From the NCBI RefSeq assembly GCF_040054535.1, contig NC_090777.1, positions 12,683,001-12,747,000 on the forward strand: a stretch of DNA of 64,000 nucleotides, in the 5' to 3' direction. This DNA is from Antennarius striatus. Taxonomy: Eukaryota > Chordata > Actinopteri > Lophiiformes > Antennariidae. How positions within the stretch are numbered: the first letter of the stretch is position 1; the number at the start of each line of letters is the position of its first letter. The translations under genes were made by a program, and so were the position numbers. The notes under the pieces were generated by a model that saw only the letters and a program-made list of their open reading frames with translations, was not told the origin of the DNA and did not search any database. Positions 14,201 through 26,773 of the stretch are shown one piece after another.

Positions 14201-15597
14201 CCAGGGACTGGGTGCTGGGCGTCTTTGCTGTGAGTGCTGCTGCATGCCGTGGCTCTCTGGGACCAATTACTCTTCTAAAGATGGTTGCTTGTGCCCTGCA
14301 GCTAATTGAGATTGTGCTCGGGCTTGAAAGACCTCGGCCCTGTCTGAGAATACATGATGTCATTAATGAAATGAGATGTGCAGTCTGGTGGTTGTTTATA
14401 TGAACTCACACTGGAAGTATCATATTTTTAAAATGCCCATCTACTTGATATTTATGTCTGTGCAAAATAACTAAAGCAGTGTATCTCAACATACTCAATT
14501 TTGTATTTTGACAAAATGTGTACAATGGTTTTCACACACTGCGTAGAGGTGGTGGTGGTGATGTCATCCTGAAGTGAAGGGGATTGATTTATTGATTGAT
14601 TTCCTGTTTTTCAGAGACGGATGCAGCAGATCATGACACAGTGTTTCCATGCCGTCAAATCCAAGTTAGACAGTCGCTTGGGCTTCTTCGACTTGATTGG
14701 CTGTGACTTCTTGGTTGATGAGGACTTTAAGGTAGATGAGATGTTGCTAAATATTTTGGTGGTGGTTTGGTGGTGGTTCTGGACCGGTTGTGTCTTTGTG
14801 TCTCCCAATAGGTGTGGCTGTTGGAGATGAACTGTAACCCAGCCCTCCATACTAACTGTGAGGTGCTGAAGGACGTCATACCCAGCACTGTGGAGGAGGC
14901 ACTGGGTAAACTCACCCCAACAAACATGACATCAACTTGTCTCGTGTGATGTGTGCATGTCAATCTAGATGTTTTTAGAAGCTTAACTCCTCCAATCTCT
15001 TTTCTAGATTTAACCCTGGAGATCTTCAACAAGTGTCGTCTTAAGCAGAAGATTCTCTCTCTGTCCAGTCAGAAGGACTTTGTTCTGCTGTACAGTGGAG
15101 TTTATCCTTATGATCCACTGATGGGCTGTAACAAAACAAACACAAACAGTGAATTCAGACAGAATGGCACCAAAAACAGTCACCAGACTGGACAGAGGTG
15201 TAATATGGGGTCAGGTGTTAAAACTGAGCCTTCGCCATCAACTGAATGTTTTGCAGATGCTGCTGCAAGCAGAAAAGAAAGGGTCGGTTTCCGTCCGACC
15301 ACGTCCACTACCGCCTCTCCTGCCCATCCCAACCCTCTGTCAGTACAGCCTGCAAGGAATAAGACCTACACACATCGAGTTGAACTCAAGCTTGGAAAAT
15401 GCACTCTCCATCCTCATTTGAAGGTCAGCACTGAAAAGACAAGAGTGGTAATGTCCCCGGAGTCACTGGTGCCGAGAGGAGGCATCTCCATGGTATCAGG
15501 TCCTCCACATGCTGCATCTCCTGTGTGTGAGAAACAACAAACAGGAGAGGATTCTGGTGATGACCTCAGGACAGAACACAGCAGGCTCAGTTCATAA
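8279..15597 (+). CDS. ttll10: Tubulin tyrosine ligase-like 10 (protein glycylase family), 11 exons
   Basis: Exons: 8279-8624, 8896-9040, 9298-9416, 11164-11284, 11868-11953, 13043-13229, 13479-13650, 14089-14229, 14615-14731, 14812-14905, 15008-15597 (stop TAA). All junctions are GT-AG and phase-consistent. The protein is 705 aa from ATG 8279 or 685 aa from the in-frame ATG 8339; an upstream exon cannot be excluded. The ATP-grasp TTL domain starts near residue 140 (counting from 8339) with GGTNGA. It has the nucleotide-binding stretch ICKPTGLNQGKG near 262, then KKFDVRSYLLI, GFFDLIGCDFLVD and the metal/ATP motif LLEMNCNP near 461. Known of the family: TTLL10 elongates polyglycine side chains on tubulin and other proteins after TTLL3/8 initiation. 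The human enzyme is reported inactive through substitutions near the active site; the core motifs look intact here. The acidic N-terminus and the Ser/Thr/Pro-rich tail (about 185 aa) are poorly conserved. Intron 3 holds a Tc1 element. TTLL3/8 are less likely because they differ in the NCNPALHTNC region. Confidence 0.9.
8678..8724. repeat. Perfect 22-bp inverted repeat with 3-bp loop
   Basis: The left arm 8678-8699 and right arm 8703-8724 are exact reverse complements (TTGTGTGTTTC... pairing with ...GAAACACACAA), with an AAA loop. It lies about 55 nt inside ttll10 intron 1, after the donor at 8625. Confidence 0.85.
9484..11067 (-). mobile_element. Tc1-like DNA transposon, 1,584 bp, with long inverted termini
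   Basis: The ends TGTTCATAATAACAGCACTG and its near-perfect complement (CACTGCTATTATTATGAACA) are flanked by TA at 9482-9483 and 11068-11069. Terminal similarity continues for at least 150-200 bp, as in IR/DR-type Tc1 elements. The interior encodes a broken transposase on the - strand (see 9764-10563). It sits in ttll10 intron 3, between the exons ending at 9416 and beginning at 11164. Confidence 0.9.
9764..10563 (-). pseudogene. Degenerate Tc1-like transposase
   Basis: An N-terminal HTH segment (MDSRITKISKAQPTIISRRI at 10563 leftward) and a C-terminal segment (FQQDKDLQHTSK, then LSPMENLW and RCQKLVDSMHHRCEAV, 10072-9764) are in different frames with stops between, so the enzyme is dead. The D of QQD and the E of PMENLW correspond to the second and third acidic residues of the DDE triad. 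Confidence 0.85.
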
Positions 15598-16094
15598 AGA
15601 GGAACGTCTGGGATCTACTTTTAAAGATCCACACCTCTGACATGTGGTGCTGATAATGATCAAATTTGATGATGAAGAGCTGTTCCTACTGATCAACAAT
15701 TAAAATGGCTAAAATATTGTCACTGGTTTGTTAGACATGTCATTTTATTTTATTTTCAGTCTTCTCTTCCCATGATGTTGATATTTACTGTAACCAAAGC
15801 ACAAAGCGACAGCTCTGACAACGGGAACATTCATCAGTCATCTTACATCACTTCATGGAAACACGAGAACAGCTCCTTCCCTGTGGACAGCCACAGTCCC
15901 TGCCGCCATCTTACTGTAATTCTGACCAGGAACACAGTTCTCGTGGTTTGTTGTTGTGTCTGCAGCTGCTTGCGTCTCTGTTTCATAACTCACAATTATC
16001 TGAATGGCCCTCCATATTGAGGCTGGTTGCAGGTAAACATGGGAGGGCATCGGTTCCATCTTTCCCAACAGGTTGCTTCATCCACATGCTTCTC

Positions 16095-16100
16095 AATAAA
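16095..16100 (+). promoter_or_regulatory. Candidate polyadenylation signal of ttll10
   Basis: A canonical AATAAA lies about 500 nt downstream of the ttll10 stop and about 525 nt upstream of the next gene's start codon, so it fits the end of the ttll10 transcript. Its use is inferred from position only. Confidence 0.45.
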
Positions 16101-16625
16101 AAGGCCGTCAGCATTGAATTGTGATTTGTCAACGTGAAACGGTATGACCTCAGTTACATTTCTATTTTCTACAAGCAGCAAGTTTGCATTTTAAGGAACG
16201 TTTGAGTGGTTTTATTTTTCATGTGGAGGCATCAGCAGGTTAACGGCGTGGGGCTGAAGCGTTAAAGAAACTAACTGCAGGCAGTAAACCCACAGGAAGG
16301 AAATAACTTCTACACTGTGATTCGTCAAAAACCTCTTGCCATGTCTTCAATTCCTTTTCAAAACTTCAACACCTTTCAATCTCGAGGTCCGATGTAAATC
16401 TTCGAATGCTTGCAAAAAGGGGGAACTAGAGCTTAGCAGAAACCCCCCTCCCTCTGGAAAACAATATCCTCTTTTAAACCCAACCAGCCCCCAGTTTTTT
16501 CTGTTATCTCTGTGGTTTTAGTTTGGCACACAGAAAGTCTGCGGGGATGATTGTCTGGGCAGATGGTGCTCAGTGTGAGGACTAGGAGCTGAGTCGAGTC
16601 AGAGAGGGACAGACTCGGGTCCGTG

Positions 16626-19600
16626 ATGGGATGCTGCAGCGTGACTCAGAGGCATACTGGAGTAGACGAGGTGGGCCCGGATGAGATAGAGCTCCTAGAA
16701 CTCTCTGGAGACAGTCTGGGGTAAGGCACACATTTAAGTTTCTGTTTTAAAGAAAACAACTGAAATAGAAATGTCCTGGTGGGGAATTCACTCATGACTG
16801 AAAGAATTGCAGAGGATATTTGAGCAACACCACCGTTTCTTCAGCCTTCATGTGAATGTGGTAATCTCTACTGTTTTTTTTTTTTTTTACCTCACAGCTC
16901 CAGAGAATGTGCCATTTATTTTTGTTTAAATCAGATTTTGCATGTCATCAAGCTGTGGAGGAGGAAGCGGTGAAGGAAAAAGAGCCACTTCTTCTGTGTT
17001 TGTACATCATGTTCTAAAGCTAAAAACAAAATAAAACACAAGCCGCCTCCTGAGTAACCATTTTGAAATCTGGTGGGTGAAATAAAACCACGTCCTAGAT
17101 ATACATACCGATCAGAGCAATTTATTAAAGGTTCAGTTATCAATTAATTAAACACATGAAGAAAACACCTCCAGAGTGACAAATCATAAACTTATGGTTT
17201 CCGGTCAGAGCTTCTCCAGAACAATGAGGAGGGAGAACTAATTAGCTCCTATATTTACTTAATATGAACTTGGGAAGTTGGTGATGCTGCACTGATGTGC
17301 TTACCAGATTACTGCTAGACAGCGTCTGAAGCGTGGGGGCTTTAATAGATAGTCAGGGCGGGACAAATCCCCGCTGCTTCCAAAGCTGGGGGATTAGCAG
17401 AGGCTAAACTCAACTGTAGCCACCAGTGTTTGAGTGTGGCTGATAAATAGAACTCAAGACTACAGGTCATCCGTGTGATGAAGACGCACACTTGTGTGTA
17501 GATGCACAAATAGGTAGCTGTGCTAATGAATGTCTAAATAAAAAAACACTTATTGATTTTCATAGTGTGATGACTTGGATCAATGAGATTTGAATGGCCC
17601 TCCTCTTTCAGGAAGTGATGCGGTGTGTCTATCCATGTTGTTCAGACGGTGAGAAAGAAAGATGTACTCCTAAATTTTTAATCCTCCTTGGACACGAGTC
17701 ACTATTTCTTGCTTTTTTTTTGTTCTTTTTTTGTTTAGTATTTTAAATTTGATAAAAAACATGCAAAAATCACAGTGGAAATGTAAAGAAAGAACAAAAA
17801 TTCAATACTTCTGAGCTGGGAATATAAAATTAAGCCAAAGACGCACGAAGGTTATAAAATATTTAGTAATGAGGAAAAAAACTACTGCTTCTCCTCTCTC
17901 AGTGTAATCTGATTACATCTGCCAACAGAGTTGTCCAACATATGTTTCAGTCAATTTACATGATTATAATTTACCCTGGATTGTGGCCAATCACTATGTA
18001 CTATAAAGTCAAAGGGCTTATAATCTCGTTACTGGGTTGAAATGGTGAAATGTGTAAATGTTTTTCTTCAGGGTGTGGAGTCTGGGAGAGACCAGACTTC
18101 AGCTGTCTGTGATGAACAGCAGAGACGAAGAGCAGCCTCCTCCTCCTCCTCCTCCGCCACGCCGCCACCCTTCAGTGCGACACCTGGAACAAGAGGTTAG
18201 TTACTGTGTGTGTCTGTGTTGTTGAAGTCAGTGATTCTGTCGTGCACTTTTCACCACAGGAAACACGATGCGGTGAGACTCACATCCATTGAGTGTCTGA
18301 AGTTTCCACCAAAGCTATTCTTTGTAATGAGGCCAGACACTTTGTGAACACACTGTGTGAATTTCCATGACAAACGTGAGATTTTGTTTTCCTCATTTGA
18401 TGTGATTCAAAGTTAACAGGAAACGGAGGGAGGAAACGCTGCTACACACACCAGAGGTTCACACTTATTTCCACTTTAATGATTAACACTCCAAATAAGA
18501 CGCATCCAAGCCCTGTGAGATTGTACAACGTGTTCCTCAAACAATGACCAGAGACTTGCAACAGTGATTCCAACTCCAACATGCTGAGTATTACATGACT
18601 CAGAACTCTGTGAGACATGTGACCACATGTGACATGAAGAGGCAGATCATTATTAATAACAGCTGAAAGAAAATTTAGTCCAACCTTCAGCATGTGTTAC
18701 TGGCAAAATATTTTGTGTATCAGCTTTTTGCAAATAACAAAATCAAACAAGTATAATTAAATACAACAAACGTAAGACTGGTTGCATTGATTTTACTTCA
18801 TTGAGCTACAAATGTTCTTGTACTATCGGGTTTTTTACAGTTGAGAAATTCTATATTTGTCAGTAAACCCTGAATAAAATGGGAGGTGGAAACCGTGGCG
18901 TCTATGTCTATCCCGTGACACACTGGGCTGAGGCGTCTTTGTGCCTGTAGGTCGTGCTGTGGGGCAGGAGCAGAGACGAGCTGCACCACAGGATTTACTC
19001 TGAGCAGCACATCAGAGACTGGGAGGGCCAACCCCCCCACATGTTTGGAGAGATCATTCACTCGTCTCTGGTGTCTCTCTACAACACCTACACACAGGTA
19101 ACACGCTACACACATGGGACGCTGCAGGATGTCAGGAGGTGCGGCTTCATGGGTTCAAATAAACTCTTATCTGATCATGGATCTGTGTTTCCACAGGGAA
19201 CCACTGAACACTTCCTGGTGCTGTTTTCATTCCACCTGCTCATCCTGTCCCTGGACCACTCTAGACAGGAGTTCATTTATCATGTAATGTTTGTTGAGTT
19301 TACTTTAAGAAATCTGCAACAAAATGTCAGCTAACAGAAACATTCTCTACTTTAAAGAGATGCTGAACATAAATTCTTGGTTAACTGGCTTTAAGCTACG
19401 TTCCCAAGCTCCAGACAGCAGACAGTTCCTGTTTGACGAACACAGCATTTAGCCGCTAAAGATACAGATTTATAAACTAATCTACAATTATAAACTAACA
19501 TAAAAAGGGCAAATTAATAATGGATTATCATTCATCAGGCAAACAGACACTCTAATCCCATGCTGATTAATCAAAAGGAACATAATCCTTCCTACCTAAA

Positions 19601-22600
19601 ATCTAAGTTATGTAATAAATTATTGCCGTCATGTCTAACTATGCTAATTTCTATCCTGCTATAATATAACAAACATTGTCGCAACTGATCCAAGTCTGAT
19701 CGAAAGGTTTTAACATAGAGGTGCTGAGCTTACGGACACAGTGTGTTGAATATGTGTGCTGAAAAAAAAGTGTGTGAAATTTATGTCAGGATTTGCATTT
19801 TCATTCCATTCCAAGTTATTTCCTGTAGCTTCACATTTGATGAGGTCATCTAACCGTCAGCAAGAATTGTTATTTTCCCAAAATGTCCAACTTCTTCCTT
19901 TAACTGGTGTGAATTAATTCAACAACAACATGATGGAACATTTAAACAACGTGATGATAATGTTACAGCTGTCAGGGTGATCTGTGCTCCAGCACAGAAT
20001 GACATGATCCTGTGAAAACGAATAGTTAAATTAATACAACGTGGGCTGATATACAGTATGCTAAATTTGTTTCCTACTATAGTTCCCAGCTCTAAGAACA
20101 ATGCAGCTAAGTGTAATTTGTTTTGGAGACTCCCTCCATGGCACATTCAAATTTCAAAGCTGACATCTCATTTTTAAATACCGGTAGCTCATCTCAGGTT
20201 TTCATTTGGACTTACTAAAGATAACAATGCATTCAGATTGTCACCTTAAATCAGCAGGAACAGGTCTATAGATTTAACAAACAGTAGCCTGTGAGTGTTT
20301 AATACAACTAGACATGTTTTTATTCTCTGAGCGCTGTCTTTTCTTACCTCACAGGGCATCCTCCCTCTGTCTGGACTGTCCTTGCAGAGTGTGTCTCTGA
20401 ACCCTGACACGTCACAGTCGCCACACATGTTTGAGATCAGCAGTGAGTAGATTTAGTTTGAATCAGACATGGTCACACAGATCTAAGACCTGAATGTGAT
20501 GACTATTATTTTCTCTTTCATCCAGATCCAATGATGGACTCTAAGGTCTTCATATGCCCAACGGCAGCAGAGTCGCAGAAATGGATGCAACACATAGAGG
20601 ACAGGAGACAGAAGTCAATGTCACAGTCCATGAGCCCTTCCCAATCTGTCCTCTCCTATCTAGTAAAGACTGATCTCTGTTTCCACCTGCGTGAAAACTC
20701 ATTCTGTTGAACTCGTAACTTAAGTTTTATTTCTTTTCTACAGTTACCCTGCAATCAGCCCTGGAAAAGAGAGGAACTGAAAAAGTACATCCTACATGCT
20801 CCGATACGGCAGTGGGAGGGCTCGCCGATTCAACACATGGGCCAACCAGGATGCCTATCAGTGGTCCACATCAGCAGCAAACAGAGACAGGTATTCATCA
20901 CATCCTAGGTGTCCGGAGAATCCAACCTTGATTTTAAGGTGTAAGATTTTCTTGCACTTATGTGAAGTCTGTTTGTTAAAAAAAAAAAGAACATTCATTC
21001 ATTTGTCCTCTCAGTTATTTTAATTTGTGTTAAGTAATTATGTTAGGTTTCCCGAAAGTTCTAAATATGCATTTTACACTGATTACACCACTGCTGCCAC
21101 CATCTCAACCAAGTTCAGCTCATTTGCACAACCAAAAAACCTAATGTGTCAGCATGAAAAGATAAAAAAAATTCCAACACCTGCATTTTACAGGAAATGA
21201 CACAGAAGAGATTTTTTACTTCAGTTCTTTCCTTCTATTCTTTATACTTCATACTAGACAAACCACAGCTTTACTACGTCTCATCTGTCATAAAGTACTG
21301 TTTCTCATCAACTATTCTGAAGTGAATACATGTGTGGGTTTGTTTGCGTTCACCATTTTGTTCTTTTGTTGGGTTTCATGCAGATTTGACCTGCTGGCAC
21401 ACTCTGAGCTCTTAGGGACACTCGTATTTATTTAACAGAGACTCAAAGTGATGTGGAAATCATTTATACCAAGTTACTCGCTTATCTCATGTAATATCAT
21501 AATCCCAACAGATTATGATAACATTATACTCCCCAAACTCCGAAGTAATATCTGGGAACATGGTGACATTGACAAAGTCTGATGTGGCAAGACGTACCAG
21601 CAGCTGGAGAATGCAACATGTTGTTAAAGGCTAGCAGGTCAAATACCAAGGTGTTAGCAATAATCTCTCAGTGAACAGGAAATAATTACCATACCCTGGA
21701 TTTGCTTTCAACAGGAATTATCTTAGTTTCTCTATTTTTATGGCGACAGAGCCATGTTAGCACATCTCAGCAGTGAACCAACAGAGTAACATTAATGTGA
21801 CATCTCTCAATGATGTCATTCTTCCTGCAGTGTTGATTTGTTTGTTTATCCGTCTGTTTATCTGTATGTTTGACAATTAGCATGATTACATAAAAAATGA
21901 TTTTCATTAAACTGTGGATTACAGTAGACCCATTATATGTTGGAGTGAATCCTGGGAAAAGTCTTGATTTTATTTTCTTCCTTTCTTTATCATTGCTTTT
22001 CCAACATTTCTAACCATTACCCATAAACTATTAGACAGATTTGGTTGAAACTTGGTGAAAAGCCATTAAAACTCGGAGTGGAGTGTGGAAACTTTGCTGC
22101 TTTTTCACATTGTCCTTTTGAACGATTGATGTGAAATATGTAACATATTGTTGTGAAACTGTGAATGGGTGGGACATATACCACACACAGCCTGGAAGAA
22201 ATCCCTGTATATCATCTCACAGTCATAGCTTTTAGGCAAATGGACAGAAAGAGAAAACTCTGCTGCCTGAATGAAATGATGTATTCAGGCAGACACAAAA
22301 TGCTAAACAAACTTGTATTAAGGCTAAACCAAAAGTAACCGTTCCCAGTTCTGTGCTGTACTTTATTTGTGAATTCATTTTCAATATTTAGTTAATATGA
22401 ATGCATTATAATCTTAAAAACAATTACATTATATATATTTTTAATATTGTACAGAAAAAACGTTGCCATTTTGTGTTCAGCCCTTTCTTCTGCATTGTGG
22501 GTAACGGGGGTTGCTATGAGCTACTAATAAATTTTATATATAATATGTTTTTATTCCTATTGAATGTTAAAAAAACCATGATATTCTGTGCTTTTAAGGG

Positions 22601-23300
22601 TTTACTAGTGATTTTGCGATTCCAATATTTGTGGCGAACAGACACAAAGGCGAGCAAAATTATGTAAATTGGATGTTTATTTTTCTGTGAATTTTTATTG
22701 AAAACTGACGCATAGTTGAGAACGACGTAACTCGAACTGACGTAAACTTGAGGTTTACCTGTGCAGTGTTATAGAGAACATCATTTATTTGTACCGGTAT
22801 GTTATCTGATAAAATTTGGACCTATTCTTGCAGGGACTCCAAGAAAGGCTGATGGTTCTCTTCCCTCAAGACATCCTGCTGCTTTCAGTGGACAATAAGC
22901 GTCACAATATAAGATATGAGGTATTGTAAAATAAATGAATGAATCAATCAATGAATCAATCAATTAATACTTTAATAATTTAAAAATGTCTCTATGGGGA
23001 ACATCCCCTTTCTAGCCAGTGAACCACGTTCAGCAAACAATTTAATCTTGTTGTGTTGAACTCTATCATGGGTGGACTGTTTTGTAACTCTTCCTTCACA
23101 CCTCCATCCCATCACATTCAGATTGGGTCTGAATTAAGATTATTTGTTTCATCGAAGAGGAAATGCCTCCCCAGAGTAATATTCTTTCCTGTCTGTAACA
23201 GGGCAGGTTGCCCCGACACAGCATCAGAGCGGTGGAGAGGTCAGGTTTGCCTGGACAGATGGAGTTTGAGCTAATAGGTACACAATACAAACACTAACAC

Positions 23301-23336
<36 letters not shown>

Positions 23337-24673
23337 GCTGAACACAGCATTATTTATATACTGTATACCACCTAAATGTAGTCAGACGGGCGCGTTCCAT
23401 ATGAAGGTTGTTGTGTTTCAGGTGAGTTGATGGAGCCTCTGCTGGTGTCCTGTGCCCGTCAGGAGGATTACTGGAACTGGATATTTCAATTACAAAAGGT
23501 CAGATTGTGCAATATCACTACTCTTGAACTGTGTTTAGGAAAGATTCATGTTTAGGGTGTTAAACAGGCTGAAAGAATATGCAACATGAGGTTTTTGTCA
23601 TCAATTCATCCACTGTGAAAAACATTGAGCTTTAATTCAGCTTCAGCGTTTTTTTTTTTTTTTCTTCATTAATTTCACTTAATATTTAGGTTAATTTAGT
23701 CCGATAAAGGTATCAGCCTTTTGGAGGATACTGTGATACAATTTAAAGGACGAAAATGGCTTTGCTTGTTTTTGCCAGATGTCACATGAAGGCGTACTAT
23801 CTAGCATTTTGCACACAAAAGAAAATAGGATTTAAAATGTCTATGAGATTTAAAACAGTGCATCATATGATCACATATAATGAAGTAGATGATGCTCATA
23901 GCACCAAACACACAGAGAAGAAGTTCCCTTTGTTTTAGCAGCAGGTGCTTTTGTTTGATTCTGTTGGCAGTCCAGATACAAACCTGCTGTCCCCAAAACA
24001 GACAATAGTGAGTGAGAATTGGTTGAACATGAAGAACCAGATATTTCCTGGTGGTGCTGGTTCTGAAGTGAAAACAGCTGAAAAGGTGGCACCATGGGTT
24101 ATCTTTGGTTTTACCAGTAATGATTCTGGTGTCAGACTTAAGCTGGTCAGACAATCACTGGTTCATGGTGTTTACTAAGTGTTGTGTCGACGACAGGCCC
24201 TTAACTAATAAGTACTTCATAGTTCTGTGCTAGTAGTAACAGTAATAGCAATCGAGTTTTATCTGGCTCCTCTAAACCTGTGTGATTGATTTTTTTTTAG
24301 GTTCATTATCTCTTTCAGCTTTTTCTTAAACCAGACTTTACTCCTTAGGCTCTCAATTTTTGTTTCTTTGTGTTTGATGTGTAGCTGGCAAAAAACTAAT
24401 CACTAGATCAAACAGAATGCTGCCAACCAACAGCTTTCCATGAGGCTTGTGTTTGCAAGAAACATTCACACGTGATAAGGTTGTGTCTGACAACTTAAAT
24501 GTCAGGCAGTTTCAACATGATGTCTTTTGTCTGATGTGTAGCCAGACCAAAGCAGCCACATTACTGTGAGTCACGCTGCACCTCCAGTCATGCCAAAGCT
24601 GCAGAGGAGCAGGAAGGAGTCCCAGGAGCCCACAATAACAGCCAACCAATGTCACATCAATGGGCGCTGCTGA
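16626..24673 (+). CDS. plekhn1: Pleckstrin homology domain-containing family N member 1-like, complete 398-aa ORF in 11 exons
   Basis: Exons: 16626-16720, 18072-18195, 18951-19097, 19197-19283, 20355-20442, 20526-20662, 20744-20890, 22834-22920, 23202-23277, 23422-23498, 24542-24673 (TGA). The exon sum is 1,197 nt, exactly 399 codons, with matching phases. The start MGCCSV is a classic N-myristoylation plus palmitoylation signal (Gly2, Cys3, Cys4), implying membrane tethering. A Pro run (7 P) lies near residue 54. Two PH-like modules follow: about 104-208 (FGEIIHSS, then HFLVLFSFHLLILSL, GILPLSGLSL, ending KWMQHIED) and about 259-355 (ERLMVLFPQDILLLS, GRLPRHSIRA, ending YWNWIFQLQK). This layout and the GxLPL and Trp-terminated helices match PLEKHN1, a protein reported to bind acidic phospholipids. 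It is much shorter than the human protein (about 610 aa), with almost no tail after the second module. Being next to ttll10 supports the name, since the two are also close on human 1p36.33. Confidence 0.68.
23303..23336. repeat. (TTA)n microsatellite in a plekhn1 intron
   Basis: Eleven TTA units, about 25 nt downstream of the donor after the exon ending at 23277. Confidence 0.95.
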
Positions 24674-24953
24674 CTCGACAGAAAGTCTGAACATCTGCTG
24701 TACTCATAAGATGTAAATATCACTTTTATGAATGATAGTGCTGCAGGAGGTTCTGATATTTTTATATTTTGGGGTTGATATTTGGTGTTTGAGGAACGGA
24801 GAAGATGCTTTTAGCCTTCTTTCATGTTGCGACAAACATGTGACTGAGGTCAAGGTCTAGACCATGACTGCAGAAACAATCAGAGTGTAGAGGTAAATGT
24901 TACCTAAAACAGAACTAAAGAAACTGTACATATGAAGTTTGATTCCTTTTCAC

Positions 24954-24959
24954 AATAAA
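24954..24959 (+). promoter_or_regulatory. Candidate polyadenylation signal of the plekhn1-like gene
   Basis: AATAAA about 280 nt after the TGA at 24671-24673 and on the coding strand. The convergent arhgef19 transcript has its own candidate signal about 1.6 kb further right, so the two 3' ends need not overlap. Confidence 0.5.
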
Positions 24960-26575
24960 GTATTTAAACTAAACTCTAAAGAGCAATTTATTCAACACGA
25001 GGTAAACTGTATGCATCTGTATTTATTTCAGTGTTTAACATTTACAGCAGTTAGCACAGATCCAGTAAACATCCAGTGTATTATTGTATTTATATTCATC
25101 ATGGTATTAGAAATGAGACAAACTGGAAAGAGTAAAGTTACAGAGTGTCAAATCTTTGTTCATATAGACCGCACTCATAAAAGTATGTGAAAAAGTAAAA
25201 AGTATGTGTACAAGTATTTCTACTCTTTTTATATGAAAACATCTACAGTAAATTAATTTTACATCAGGATCCCCTTGTATTAAACAACTAAAAGAGTATA
25301 AATACACGCATGCTACAACAGCAACCACTTCAATTACAACTAAAGCAGACAGAGAAAAGGATTGCAATCATTTCATGTGCCACAAGAAGTTGTTCATCAC
25401 CAACGGGCCTCAGCTCAGTCACACTGAGCCTCAGGTCATTTCAGAATGTTTAGAGTTAATGAGGGGAATGATGTGGATGTCGGAATGCTCAATGACATCC
25501 AAATTAATCCTTTATAATTACCCTAAAACAAAAAGATCTAGTAATTCACAGAAGCTCAATGTAAGAGCATTGTCCCCCTGACACCATTATTTTATTCCAC
25601 AGTCTCTCTTACAGTCAACAAACAGCATTAAAATACCAAAGCAGTGTTGGTGTAATTGTTTTAAAGGCCAAGGCTTTCTGTGTTTTCTACTCAAACAGAG
25701 TAAATTACATATTTGGTGGAGACTATTTCCTGCTGTATTGATACACAATAGTCTTCTAGTTAGAATTTACATCAGAATGGTGAATCTAGCTTTAAGTGTT
25801 TTCATGGTTTAATGTCTTGTGTGAGCTTGACTCAATCCTGTGTCCTTAAAGTTTCTTTGGGAAACAGTGAGGCTCAGGCTTTACAGATACAATCTACGCT
25901 TGTCAATACAAATTAAATCATTTTCAGTTATGATCTATTCATGGGCTTTGTTGTCAATTTTAAAATAATAGAACACAATCATCAGAATCCTTGAGTTGAG
26001 TGAGAGCAGTAACAGAAAAAAGATATTTGTCTTTAAGATTCTGTCCTTCATTTTTAGTCTAGGATGATTGACCAATCAGAGTTTGTTGGTCCACACTAGC
26101 TACAGAACATCTGCAGCACATAAGGAGAAGGTGTTGTCCTATTAATCAGAGAGACAAGAGTGAACATATCTTTAACCACATGGATGAAGATAAAACATTG
26201 CATGGCAGCATGTATGGATGGATTGCACAAACCTCACATTAGATTTTGATTTCTGAGAGCTCAGTAGCAGGATGCTCCTCCAATGATTTTCTGATGCTTG
26301 AATTAATACTTCTGCACCGCTCAGAGCTATTCTGAGACAATCCAAAAGTTTGGGACAAGAGAAAACTGCAGAGATGCTTGTGCCTTGTTTTGCTGTTCTT
26401 TTCTGATATGAAATGACAAATGTATCCACATGAATATGCACGTAAAGATATTTGCACACTGCTGAATATGCATGGTTTGTATTCCGAATATGACACAGAA
26501 ATGTCAGCGATGCTTGAAAATGTGCAAGAAGTAAATGTGAAACTTTTCAAAGTGACCAAATGTGAACGTTCAACT
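24960..26575. other. Intergenic stretch between two convergent genes
   Basis: AT-rich and free of recognisable exons or repeats; it separates the candidate 3' ends of plekhn1 (+) and arhgef19 (-). Confidence 0.55.
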
Positions 26576-26581
26576 TTTATT
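26576..26581 (-). promoter_or_regulatory. Candidate polyadenylation signal of arhgef19
   Basis: TTTATT on the + strand (AATAAA on the - strand), about 195 nt downstream of the arhgef19 stop codon. It is the first canonical hexamer met in the transcript direction. Confidence 0.45.
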
Positions 26582-26773
26582 GTACAAAAGTGTTTTGAAC
26601 CAAAACAGTAAAAGAGCTTTAGATGATTGGCATGCTCAGGTAAAATGTTGTACGCAGCCATGCAAAGAACAGTGAAACATGTTGGCTCAGTGATAAATAA
26701 TTTAAAAAAGAGCTACACAAAATGTACCCATAGATTTTTACCTTTTAAACTTTACAATTTGCAGTAAAAATGG

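Noticed and set aside
15149-15421. 90-aa open frame within the last ttll10 exon
   Set aside because: It is an out-of-frame shadow of the ttll10 C-terminal tail, whose frame is set by the upstream splice phases.
22600-22770. Possible fourth copy of the pogo-like MITE in a plekhn1 intron
   Set aside because: Only loose similarity to the ends (CAGTAGACCC near 21931, GAGGTTTACCTGTGCAGTG near 22750); internal blocks do not match.
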